33,337 bases of DNA. Origin: Bacteroidales bacterium. GTDB taxonomy: Bacteria > Bacteroidota > Bacteroidia > Bacteroidales > UBA4181. Positions 16,511 through 23,874 of the stretch are shown piece by piece (positions within the stretch are counted from its first letter, which is position 1; each line of letters begins with the position of its first letter). Location: the NCBI GenBank assembly GCA_031270985.1, contig JAISWR010000090.1:1-33337 (forward strand), read 5' to 3'. A program made the translations under genes and the position numbers. The notes under the pieces are model-generated. The model was not told the origin of the DNA. It was given only the letters and a program-made list of their open reading frames with translations, and made no database searches.

Positions 16511-18924
16511 CCATCCGGCGCGGATTTGCATATACGTTCATCGCATGTTTCTGCATATATGCGAGCAACATGAAACACATATACGCTCAGGAAAACGTAC
16601 AAATCCGCAGAATCGAGATTACCAACTACAATAAAATGGCATTTACCAAAAGTATAATGCCGGATGCACAACGCCTGATCGGCGACGTGCAATTCCGGCA
16701 CGACGACATCACCATGACCTGCGACAGCGCTTACTTTCACGGTAACACCAACACGCTGGACGCTTTCAGCCGCGTGCACATCACTCAACCGGACGGCACT
16801 ACGGTGGACGGAGATTTTGCCAAATATCAGGGAGACATCAAATTTGCGGAAATATGGGGCAACGTAGTGCTGGAAGACGTGGACGCCACCATGAAAACCC
16901 AACACCTGTACTACGACCTGAACACCAATATCGCCTACTACATGGTAGGCGCACAGATTTTCAACAAAGGCAACGACATGGTGAGCCAGACAGGGTATTA
17001 TCATCGCAACATCAACAAATTTTATTTTAAAAAAGAGGTAGTGCTCCACACGCCCGATTACACCATCCTGACGGACACGCTGGATTATAACGTGCTGACA
17101 AAAGTAGCCGACTTTGTGGGGCCTACCCGCATCGTCAACGAAAAAGACACCATTTTTTGCGAATTGGGCTGGTACAACACCAACGATACTGTAGCGCTGT
17201 TTCGCAAAAATGCATGGATAAAAAGCGGCAGCACCACCGTCAACGCAGACACACTGTATTACGAAAGCATATCCGGAAACGGCAGGGCTTTCGGCAATAT
17301 CCGTATTACGGACACCGCCAACGACATCATCCTGCACGGACATAAAGGCGAATACAACAACATGACCGAAAAGGGATGGCTCACCCGTGAAGCAATGCTC
17401 GTGATGGCGGGAAAGGAAGACTCCCTGTTCCTCCATGCCGACACCCTGCGATCGGCAGTGGATACAACAGGATTCAAAATCACGACGGCTTACAATAAGG
17501 TGAAATTTTTCAGCAAGGACATGCAAGGTATGTGCGATTCCCTGTCCATGTCGTTGTACGATTCAGTCATTCGCATGTACCAAATGCCCGTACTTTGGAT
17601 GCAGGACAATCAAATGACAGCGGACTATATCGAAATAGAAACCGAAAAACAACAGCCCAAACGGATGAACCTGCTGGATAAGGCATTTATCGCATTCGAA
17701 GAAGATACGGTCGGGTTCAACCAGATACGCGGGAAAAAAATTGTCGGCTTGTTTCGCGGCGAAAACGAATTGTACCGCATTAACGTGCATGACAACAGCG
17801 AAAGCGTGTACTTCGTGAAAGATGGCGATTTCATCACCGGAGTCAACAAAGCGGCAGGCCCCGATATCGTTATCCGGCTTGAAAACAAACAGGTACAAGA
17901 GATCACCTACATCGGCGCTACCGAAGGCGCAACGATTCCGCCCATCGAATTTAACTCATCCGAACTGACTTTGACGGGATTCAACTGGTGGGCGAAACAC
18001 CAGCCGAGAGACAAACATGAAATTTTCCGTTGGGGCGAACGGGAAGACATATCCGACAACGGAGAGACAACAAAAATGTCTGTATCCTCATCCGAAACAA
18101 TAGATTCCCTGCGACACAAGATAAACCTCCTCATCAACGGTAAACAAGCGAGGGTGGGCGTTGCCGTCATGGGATCGAAGAACAAAGACACGCTGACCGT
18201 CAACGGCAACACTTATTTCCCGATGGCAAGCGTGTATAAATACCATATAGCGCTGGCGTTGTTGCGGATGGTGGACTTCGGAACGCTGAAACTGAACCAG
18301 AAAATCCGCGCGGACAAGGAAGATTTACATCCCGACACACACAGCCCGCTGAGAGATGACTACCCGAACGGAAACGCAAATTTAACGCTGCTTGACATGA
18401 TGACTTACATGGTGTCGAAAAGCGACAACAACGCCTGCGACATTCTGCTGAAACTGTTGAAGGGAACCACACGGACGGAACAGATCGTGAAAAGTATGGG
18501 CGTCGCGGACTGTTTCATCGCCTCAACCGAACAGGAAATGCACGCCGACAGCAGCAAAACGGTATTGAACCGTACTACGCCGCTTTCCGCCTTGAAAGCG
18601 CTGGAAATACAACGTCGGCAAGACGTACTTTCGGAAAACAGCCGCAACGTACTGTGGCGATTGATGACCGACGCCGCAACAGGCAACGACAAAATTAAAG
18701 GAAAACTGCCCGCCGGCGTTTCCGTGGGACATAAGTCGGGAAGTTCGGGCAAAAACAGTGCAGGCGTCAGCGTAACCAATAATGACATCGGTATTGTGGA
18801 ACTGCCCGACAAGCAATATTGCATCATCGCCGTTTTCATCGCCGATTCCCAAGAAGACGACAAAACCGACGCCGCACTGATAGCAGACATAGCGCGGCTA
18901 ACATGGGACTTTTACAGACAATAA
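16507..18924 (+). CDS. OstA-like LPS-transport protein fused to a class A beta-lactamase
   Basis: One uninterrupted frame of 805 residues. After a signal peptide (FIACFCIYASNMKHIYAQ), residues about 30-510 form an OstA/LptA-like beta-jellyroll region (MTCDSAYFHGNTNTLDAFSR, NKIN-type repeats, MTADYIEIETEKQQPKRMNL, FNQIRGKKIVGLFRGENELY), ending at GFNWWAKHQPRDKHEIF as stand-alone Bacteroidota OstA-like proteins do. After a polar linker, residues about 525-805 form a full-length class A beta-lactamase of the PER/CfxA/CepA type: nucleophile motif S575-V-Y-K578, S639-D-N641, general-base Glu675 in EQEMHAD (residue 170 is His, as in PER), and K743-S-G745 in HKSGSSG. All catalytic residues are present. 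The lactamase part has no signal of its own, so export depends on the OstA signal peptide. The natural role is unknown. Confidence 0.88.
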   Translation: MTIRRGFAYTFIACFCIYASNMKHIYAQENVQIRRIEITNYNKMAFTKSIMPDAQRLIGDVQFRHDDITMTCDSAYFHGNTNTLDAFSRVHITQPDGTTVDGDFAKYQGDIKFAEIWGNVVLEDVDATMKTQHLYYDLNTNIAYYMVGAQIFNKGNDMVSQTGYYHRNINKFYFKKEVVLHTPDYTILTDTLDYNVLTKVADFVGPTRIVNEKDTIFCELGWYNTNDTVALFRKNAWIKSGSTTVNADTLYYESISGNGRAFGNIRITDTANDIILHGHKGEYNNMTEKGWLTREAMLVMAGKEDSLFLHADTLRSAVDTTGFKITTAYNKVKFFSKDMQGMCDSLSMSLYDSVIRMYQMPVLWMQDNQMTADYIEIETEKQQPKRMNLLDKAFIAFEEDTVGFNQIRGKKIVGLFRGENELYRINVHDNSESVYFVKDGDFITGVNKAAGPDIVIRLENKQVQEITYIGATEGATIPPIEFNSSELTLTGFNWWAKHQPRDKHEIFRWGEREDISDNGETTKMSVSSSETIDSLRHKINLLINGKQARVGVAVMGSKNKDTLTVNGNTYFPMASVYKYHIALALLRMVDFGTLKLNQKIRADKEDLHPDTHSPLRDDYPNGNANLTLLDMMTYMVSKSDNNACDILLKLLKGTTRTEQIVKSMGVADCFIASTEQEMHADSSKTVLNRTTPLSALKALEIQRRQDVLSENSRNVLWRLMTDAATGNDKIKGKLPAGVSVGHKSGSSGKNSAGVSVTNNDIGIVELPDKQYCIIAVFIADSQEDDKTDAALIADIARLTWDFYRQ

Positions 18925-18974
18925 CGGGAAAATACGGGTCTACAATGAGTGTATACTAAATTGTTGCACAGGAA

Positions 18975-20135
18975 TCATTGTTCATGCGTTACCTTTGTCA
19001 GACTCACGCCTTGATAATAAAACCGGATGATGTCGCCATAGTTGTAGCCACGCCTGCTCATTTCCATAGCCCCTTCCTGACACAAACCCACGCCATGCCC
19101 GTACCCTCTTCCGTTGAGTAACACATTACCGTCTTCCACCGCGACACTGAAAAATGCGGAACGCAAATCCCAATCTGTCCGTATTTGTTTAAAAGGCAAC
19201 AACACGTCGTTTACTTTATAATCCAGATGGCGTGCGGTTTGTTGGAAACTGAAATCGCTCACAATGTTTGGATTGGGCTTAAATCCGTTTTTCATCAGAT
19301 AGGCAATCCAGTCGTCAATGACAATATTTTTTTTCCATTGAGCGCTGGGGTAGGAGGTGCAGTACGGGTCGGACACGGACACGAGATAAGGCAGATGGGA
19401 TTGCCATGCGTTTTTTGCCGATTCTGTTTGTCCGCCACAGTTAGCGTGATAAGTGGCAGATATGGGCTTGTTTTCCCATGTGATAATAGTGTCTGCGGTG
19501 GAGCTTACAGCCAGTTGTATCAGCGCGTCGTTACATTTCCCCTTGTAAGCCTGACAATGCGTTTCGTCGCACAGATGAAAATTTTCCGAGTAGTGGCGGT
19601 CATAATGTCCGTAGAGGTAGGTGCGGGCAATGACCGCTGTTGCTTTGTAAAATTCATGAGTACGTCCCAAGCCGGTTTCCGCCTCAATCACACCTGCCAG
19701 ATAATGCGCCTCGTCTATGCGGTTAATCATGCGTATGCGCCCAATATCGGCATACAGGCAGACAGAATCCTCGTAATTTCGCGCCTTGATGAGCGGCAGC
19801 ACGGGGCGTAACCTGACTGCGGCGGAAGAATCCCGTTTGGTTACGGTCAATTTATCGAACACACCGATGAGATGGTTTGCATTGCCGACAACGATTTTAT
19901 CACCGTGCAACACCACATAAACGGCTTGATTGCCAGCTATTACAAAAAGAGAATCGTCGCCGGACGCATTAAGTGCGCCATTGTATGCACTCATCACAAC
20001 ACTTTGTACTTGTGCATTGTTGAATACGCCCACCCACACCGGATGTCCCGACAAACGGAATCCGTACAACAACATCAATATTGCCAAAATGCGTCCTGTG
20101 CAAACCATTCCTGCATCCGTCAATGCTGTCCGCAT
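18975..20135 (-). CDS. SpoIID/LytB domain protein
   Basis: A protein of 386 residues. An N-terminal hydrophobic segment (ILAILMLLYGFRLSG) suggests export; the start could be the internal Met at 20108. The C-terminal two thirds carry SpoIID/LytB landmarks: YLAGVIEAETGLGRTHEFYK with AVIARTYLYGHY, THCQAYKG, TYHANCGGQTESAKNAW, and GRGYGHGVGLCQEGAMEMS followed by YYQGV. The family includes a sporulation peptidoglycan lytic enzyme and an amidase activator; in non-sporulating Bacteroidota the role is presumed to be wall remodelling. It lies 18 nt after the merR-type gene on the same strand, so probably co-transcribed, and converges on the OstA-beta-lactamase gene. Confidence 0.88.
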   Translation of the reverse strand: MRTALTDAGMVCTGRILAILMLLYGFRLSGHPVWVGVFNNAQVQSVVMSAYNGALNASGDDSLFVIAGNQAVYVVLHGDKIVVGNANHLIGVFDKLTVTKRDSSAAVRLRPVLPLIKARNYEDSVCLYADIGRIRMINRIDEAHYLAGVIEAETGLGRTHEFYKATAVIARTYLYGHYDRHYSENFHLCDETHCQAYKGKCNDALIQLAVSSTADTIITWENKPISATYHANCGGQTESAKNAWQSHLPYLVSVSDPYCTSYPSAQWKKNIVIDDWIAYLMKNGFKPNPNIVSDFSFQQTARHLDYKVNDVLLPFKQIRTDWDLRSAFFSVAVEDGNVLLNGRGYGHGVGLCQEGAMEMSRRGYNYGDIIRFYYQGVSLTKVTHEQ

Positions 20136-20153
20136 TATCTGCGGACAACCCCC

Positions 20154-21029
20154 TTACAAGTTCTCAATATAGTTCTTGTATCCGCTCAAATTTTCGAAAT
20201 AGATGAATCGAGGTTCATTGATTCTTATCAGATTAGCCTGACTGCCACTGACAAACAAACGCTGTTTTTCATTGCAAACCGCCAGAAAACTCCTGTAATA
20301 TTCCGTAATATCTATCTTTGCCATAGATACCACCGACATGAAGTAGCCGGTCGGATAGCATTGAAGGATTTCCGTTATTTCCTCTGCCGTCAGGGTAGCG
20401 CCCAAATAAATGGTTTGGTAGCCGCGTTTGCGCGTAACGTAATGGGCAATCAGCAAACCCGTATCCACGTATTCCGTTTTGGGCAGGAAAAACACAAAAG
20501 GTCTTTTGGACGTATCGGCAGGTTCCAGACCGTCAAGCGCAACATACAGCTTTTGTTTGACCAGCGCCGATATGAAATAGATTTGGGCTGATGTGACGGA
20601 TTCCGCCTGCCACAGGTAGTTTATCCTTGTGAAAAAAGGAACAAAAACTTTCAGAATGGTTTCTTCAAATCCCAACTGCAGTACCAAATGGCTGAACAGT
20701 TTTTCGAACCTGCTTTCATTCATCTCCACCATAATCAACTTCAACGTGTCAATATGGTTTTCCAGATTTATATCATTACTTTCCGTCAATCGAAGCACTG
20801 AACCGAATATTTCATCGTCCGTCAGATTGGCGATTTTTGATATTTTCAACCCATTGTTGTTCAGTAGATTAACACTGAGCAACTTACGCAAATCCTTATC
20901 GGAATAGACACGAATGTTGGTTGGCGTACGTCTTGGAGCCAGTAACTTGTATCTTTGCTCCCAGATTCTGATAGTATGAGCTTGAATACCTGTCAGGTTT
21001 TCAAGATCCTTAATTGAATAATTAGGCAT
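20154..21029 (-). CDS. MerR-family regulator with degenerate cobalamin-binding-like domain
   Basis: A protein of 291 residues. Residues 1-70 are a MerR winged helix-turn-helix (YSIKDLENLTGIQAHTIRIW, EQRYKLLAPRRT, RVYSDKDLRKL), which binds promoter DNA as a dimer. The C-terminal part follows the CarH/LitR layout: a four-helix segment (about 75-160) then a Rossmann-like fold (KRPFVFFLPKTEYVDTGLLI, YQTIYLGATLTAEEITEI). The DxHxxG cobalamin ligand motif is replaced by EYVDTG, with Val where His is expected, so light-sensitive B12 binding of the CarH type is unlikely. It lies immediately upstream of the SpoIID/LytB gene. Confidence 0.85.
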   Translation of the reverse strand: MPNYSIKDLENLTGIQAHTIRIWEQRYKLLAPRRTPTNIRVYSDKDLRKLLSVNLLNNNGLKISKIANLTDDEIFGSVLRLTESNDINLENHIDTLKLIMVEMNESRFEKLFSHLVLQLGFEETILKVFVPFFTRINYLWQAESVTSAQIYFISALVKQKLYVALDGLEPADTSKRPFVFFLPKTEYVDTGLLIAHYVTRKRGYQTIYLGATLTAEEITEILQCYPTGYFMSVVSMAKIDITEYYRSFLAVCNEKQRLFVSGSQANLIRINEPRFIYFENLSGYKNYIENL

Positions 21030-21122
21030 ATTTTTACAATTTTTAGTGGTTACTTAATTTATATAATACATGATGTTTAAAACCCTTTATTGATAATAAA
21101 ACAGCGCCCCCCCGCAAAAGGT

Positions 21123-21746
21123 TCATTTTTTCCTCAAAATAAAGATCCCGTCTCTATTTTGAACGACAGCTCGTTCCACACGGTCATCGTTGCGTACAAA
21201 GTCGTTAAATTCCCTCAAGCTTTCGGTGGTGGCATCCGTGACTGCCGTATTTGCAGTTTTGCCGTACCACAAAATATTGTCAATCAATATGTAGCCGCCT
21301 TCGCGAACTTTGCTGAACACTGCATGATAATAATCCAAATAACGTTTTTTTGCGGCGTCGATAAATACAATATCAAATTTTTCATTCAACTCGGAAATCA
21401 CGACCAGGGCATCACCCGTTAACTGTACAATTTTTCCGCTTAATCCCGCTTTTTCAAAAAAAAACGCCGCTATGTCCGTCAATTCTTCATTCTGCTCAAT
21501 AGTGTACAGTTTCCCTCGGGGCAATAACCCTTCCGCCAGACAGATTGCCGAATAACCGGTAAATGTACCTATTTCAAGTATTCGGTCGGGACGAATCATG
21601 TGGCTGAACATAGCGAGTAACCTACCTTGCCCGTGCCCCGACATCATCTCCGGATAAGGAACACGCAGGTGCGTTTGGCGATAAAGCCCCTTCAGCACAT
21701 CGTTTTCTTCTCCAGAAAGATAATGCACGTATGCTTGTACATCCAT
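21123..21746 (-). CDS. Class I SAM-dependent O-methyltransferase (caffeoyl-CoA OMT-like)
   Basis: A protein of 207 residues, close to the usual bacterial length for O-methyltransferase family 3. It shows the SAM-binding motif I (ILEIGTFTGYSAICLAEGL), the acidic post-I end of strand 2 (KLYTIEQNEE), the metal/catalytic region FDIVFIDAAKKRYLDYYHAV, and IDNILWYGK. The start MDVQAYVHYLSGEEN is supported by a promoter and dyad upstream. Family members methylate hydroxyls of small aromatic or other acceptors using a divalent metal; the substrate here cannot be inferred. The gene appears to be monocistronic. Confidence 0.9.
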   Translation of the reverse strand: MDVQAYVHYLSGEENDVLKGLYRQTHLRVPYPEMMSGHGQGRLLAMFSHMIRPDRILEIGTFTGYSAICLAEGLLPRGKLYTIEQNEELTDIAAFFFEKAGLSGKIVQLTGDALVVISELNEKFDIVFIDAAKKRYLDYYHAVFSKVREGGYILIDNILWYGKTANTAVTDATTESLREFNDFVRNDDRVERAVVQNRDGIFILRKK

Positions 21747-21787
21747 TCCTTTACGAATAAAGACCGAATATCTATCTCCCTCTCAGA

Positions 21788-21819
21788 TTTATCCAACTTC
21801 AAATTTTGAGTTGGATAAA
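21788..21819 (-). promoter_or_regulatory. Perfect 11-bp inverted repeat in the O-methyltransferase leader
   Basis: TTTATCCAACT (21788-21798) and AGTTGGATAAA (21809-21819) are exact inverted copies around a 10-nt AT-rich centre. The dyad sits between the predicted -7 element (21829-21836) and the ATG (21746). It could be a repressor operator or a leader RNA hairpin. No U-run follows, so a terminator is unlikely. Confidence 0.55.
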
Positions 21820-21828
21820 AACTTGCGG

Positions 21829-21861
21829 CAAAGATAGAAAAAATTTTCCAATATGTGCAAG
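21829..21861 (-). promoter_or_regulatory. Promoter of the O-methyltransferase gene
   Basis: On the minus strand CTTG (21858-21861), a 21-nt spacer, then TATCTTTG (21829-21836), a perfect TAnnTTTG -7 element. Transcription would start just before the inverted repeat, about 75 nt from the ATG. Confidence 0.55.
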
Positions 21862-21979
21862 ATGAACAAGAGAAAAATTTCTATTTTCTGAAAAAAATAA
21901 TCGCAAAATATTGAATAATAATAAGATATGATTTAAATTTTTATTTCGGAAAAATAGCAGTTGCATATGATGAAATGTG

Positions 21980-21987
21980 TATTTTTG
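21980..21987 (+). promoter_or_regulatory. -7 element before the S8 protease gene
   Basis: TATTTTTG matches TAnnTTTG and lies 24 nt before the chosen ATG (22012). This helps decide against the upstream in-frame TTG (21961) as the start. No clear -33 element is at standard spacing. Confidence 0.4.
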
Positions 21988-22011
21988 CTCGTTCATTCAA
22001 ACGGATTTCTG

Positions 22012-23712
22012 ATGTTTTTCTATAAAACCATATTTTTGTGGGGTATTTGCTGGCTGTTTCCCCTTTGTCTGGCGGGACAAATCCGGATTGCCCATGATCG
22101 CTACCGCATAGAATTTACGGACAAAGCGCACAGCACATACTCCATTGATCATCCGGAGGATTTTTTGTCGCCGCGATCGTTGCAACGCCGCGCCAAACAA
22201 GGCATACCCGTGACGCCTGCCGACCTTCCGGTGAGCCGTTTTTATGTGGATAGCCTTAAGCGCACAGGCATCGAAGTGCTGCACGTGTCCCGCTGGTTCA
22301 ACTCGGCAGTGGTGCGTGCCGGTGAAACCGATATGGAACGATTGAAGAATATGGATTTTATCGGGAAAAGCATTTTCATCCCGTCGGAAACGCCAAAACA
22401 CGAGGAAGATAGCGTTCAAATGCTGTTGGATTTACTGAATTTTCTGCTGAAACAAAAGGACACGGCCGGTTTGTCGTATGGCGCACCTTCGGAATATTAC
22501 GGGAAATCCGCTCAGCAAACGGGAATGTTAAACGGACATATTTTGCACCAATACGGATATAGCGGTCACGATATGCTCATCGCCGTAATCGACGCAGGCT
22601 TTTATGGCGCCGATTCACTTTCGGGCTTTGCACACCTGCACGGGAAAGGGCTTCCGGTGAGGAATTTCACCGACCACAAAGGGATATACGGGACAGACAA
22701 TCATGGCGCCAATGTGCTGTCCATCATTGCCGCCAAATTGCCCGGACAAATGATAGGCTCTGCGCCCGACGCTGATTATGTCTTGCTACGTTCTGAAGAA
22801 ACAGGTTCCGAAACTATGGCGGAAGAGGACAACTGGATTGCCGCAATTGAATATGCCGACAGTATCGGTGCGGATTTGGTGTCCAGTTCGCTGGGCTATT
22901 CGGAGTTTGACACTCCGGAGCACAATCATGTGTGGGCAGACTTGAACGGACGTACCGCTCGCGCATCCCGTGCCGCGGCGATGGCGGCTGCACGGGGTAT
23001 GATTGTATGCATCAGCGCAGGCAACGCAGGCAACAAGTCATGGAAATATATCGCGGTGCCTGCGGATGCAGACAGCATACTGACGGTGGGCGCAGTGGAC
23101 GATCGCAAAAATATTGCCATGTTCAGTTCAACAGGCCCCACTGCTGATGGACGTATCAAACCCGACGTGATGGCTATGGGCGAAAAAGCAGCATACCAAA
23201 ATTCGCTTGGACACATCGCCACCGGCGACGGAACTTCCTATTCCACACCGTTGCTGGCAGGATTTGTCGCCTGCTTGTGGCAAGCGTTTCCCGAAAAAAC
23301 CAATATGGAAATCATCGGTATAGTGCGGCAATCATCCGATCGTCACTCCTCGCCCGATTCGCTCTATGGATACGGCATTCCGGATTTTGCAAAAGCGCTG
23401 TCGGTAAAATATCCGCTCAACGGTTTTGTGCCGTACCGGATAAGCTCAATCGCGGATGCTTCGGGCGTTACTGTCCGCTTGTCGCCCGCAAAACACGGCA
23501 GGACGGATATCCGCATCCGCACCCTGTCGGGACATACGGTATATCATCGTACGGAATACGTACACCGGCACAATGCATATGAAATGTCCCTGTCAAGCAA
23601 AGAAGTCGCTTTTCTTCCCGGAACATACCTCATTGAAGTCCGTACAGACGCCGGAAAAGCAGTGGAATATTTTAGCTTTGAAAATCAGGAAATCTCATCG
23701 CCAAACGAATGA
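22012..23712 (+). CDS. Secreted S8 (subtilisin-like) serine protease with T9SS type A sorting domain
   Basis: A protein of 566 residues from ATG 22012, which begins a clean signal peptide (TIFLWGICWLFPLCLAGQ). Residues about 20-120 look like the N-terminal region seen in Bacteroidota S8 proteases (YRIEFTDKAH, LSPRSLQRRAKQGIPV). The catalytic triad is visible in D-H-S order: D194 (LIAVIDAGF), H231 (DNHGANVLSIIA) and S409 (GDGTSYSTPLLAGF), with the oxyanion Asn in CISAGNAGN. The last 70-80 residues (VTVRLSPAKHGRTDIRIRTL to GTYLIEVRTDAGKAVEYF) form a type A T9SS C-terminal domain, so the enzyme should be exported across the outer membrane and surface-attached or released. It probably degrades proteins outside the cell. 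It is divergent from the O-methyltransferase gene. Confidence 0.9.
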   Translation: MFFYKTIFLWGICWLFPLCLAGQIRIAHDRYRIEFTDKAHSTYSIDHPEDFLSPRSLQRRAKQGIPVTPADLPVSRFYVDSLKRTGIEVLHVSRWFNSAVVRAGETDMERLKNMDFIGKSIFIPSETPKHEEDSVQMLLDLLNFLLKQKDTAGLSYGAPSEYYGKSAQQTGMLNGHILHQYGYSGHDMLIAVIDAGFYGADSLSGFAHLHGKGLPVRNFTDHKGIYGTDNHGANVLSIIAAKLPGQMIGSAPDADYVLLRSEETGSETMAEEDNWIAAIEYADSIGADLVSSSLGYSEFDTPEHNHVWADLNGRTARASRAAAMAAARGMIVCISAGNAGNKSWKYIAVPADADSILTVGAVDDRKNIAMFSSTGPTADGRIKPDVMAMGEKAAYQNSLGHIATGDGTSYSTPLLAGFVACLWQAFPEKTNMEIIGIVRQSSDRHSSPDSLYGYGIPDFAKALSVKYPLNGFVPYRISSIADASGVTVRLSPAKHGRTDIRIRTLSGHTVYHRTEYVHRHNAYEMSLSSKEVAFLPGTYLIEVRTDAGKAVEYFSFENQEISSPNE

Positions 23713-23808
23713 GGAAGACAAATGGCGGCAAAAAAGGCAATACAAAGTTGCTTTAGATGTGCAATATTTGAATCAATTATTCGTTTTTGATGCAGTTGTT
23801 CCAAATTA

Positions 23809-23836
23809 TTTTTTTGAGAAAATTTTTTTGAGAAAA
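23809..23836 (+). repeat. Perfect 14-bp tandem duplication upstream of the GH28 gene
   Basis: TTTTTTTGAGAAAA occurs twice without a gap (23809-23822 and 23823-23836), just before the predicted -7 element. A copy change would alter promoter spacing. Confidence 0.6.
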
Positions 23837-23841
23837 ATAAT

Positions 23842-23849
23842 TATATTTG
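23842..23849 (+). promoter_or_regulatory. -7 element of the GH28 gene
   Basis: TATATTTG is a perfect TAnnTTTG match, 25 nt before the ATG at 23875. TTTG motifs lie upstream in the 14-bp duplication, but at 11 or 25 nt rather than the usual 19-21. Confidence 0.45.
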
Positions 23850-23874
23850 CGTCATTAAAAAAAACATAAACGAC

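Noticed and set aside
16453-17526. Minus-strand open frame of 357 codons opposite the OstA-like region
   Set aside because: His/Val-rich shadow protein without motifs; the plus-strand frame is clearly the gene.
18076-18924. Beta-lactamase as a separate gene starting at the internal ATG
   Set aside because: No stop precedes it, there is no signal peptide, and no promoter-like element is visible; the frame is continuous with the OstA-like part.
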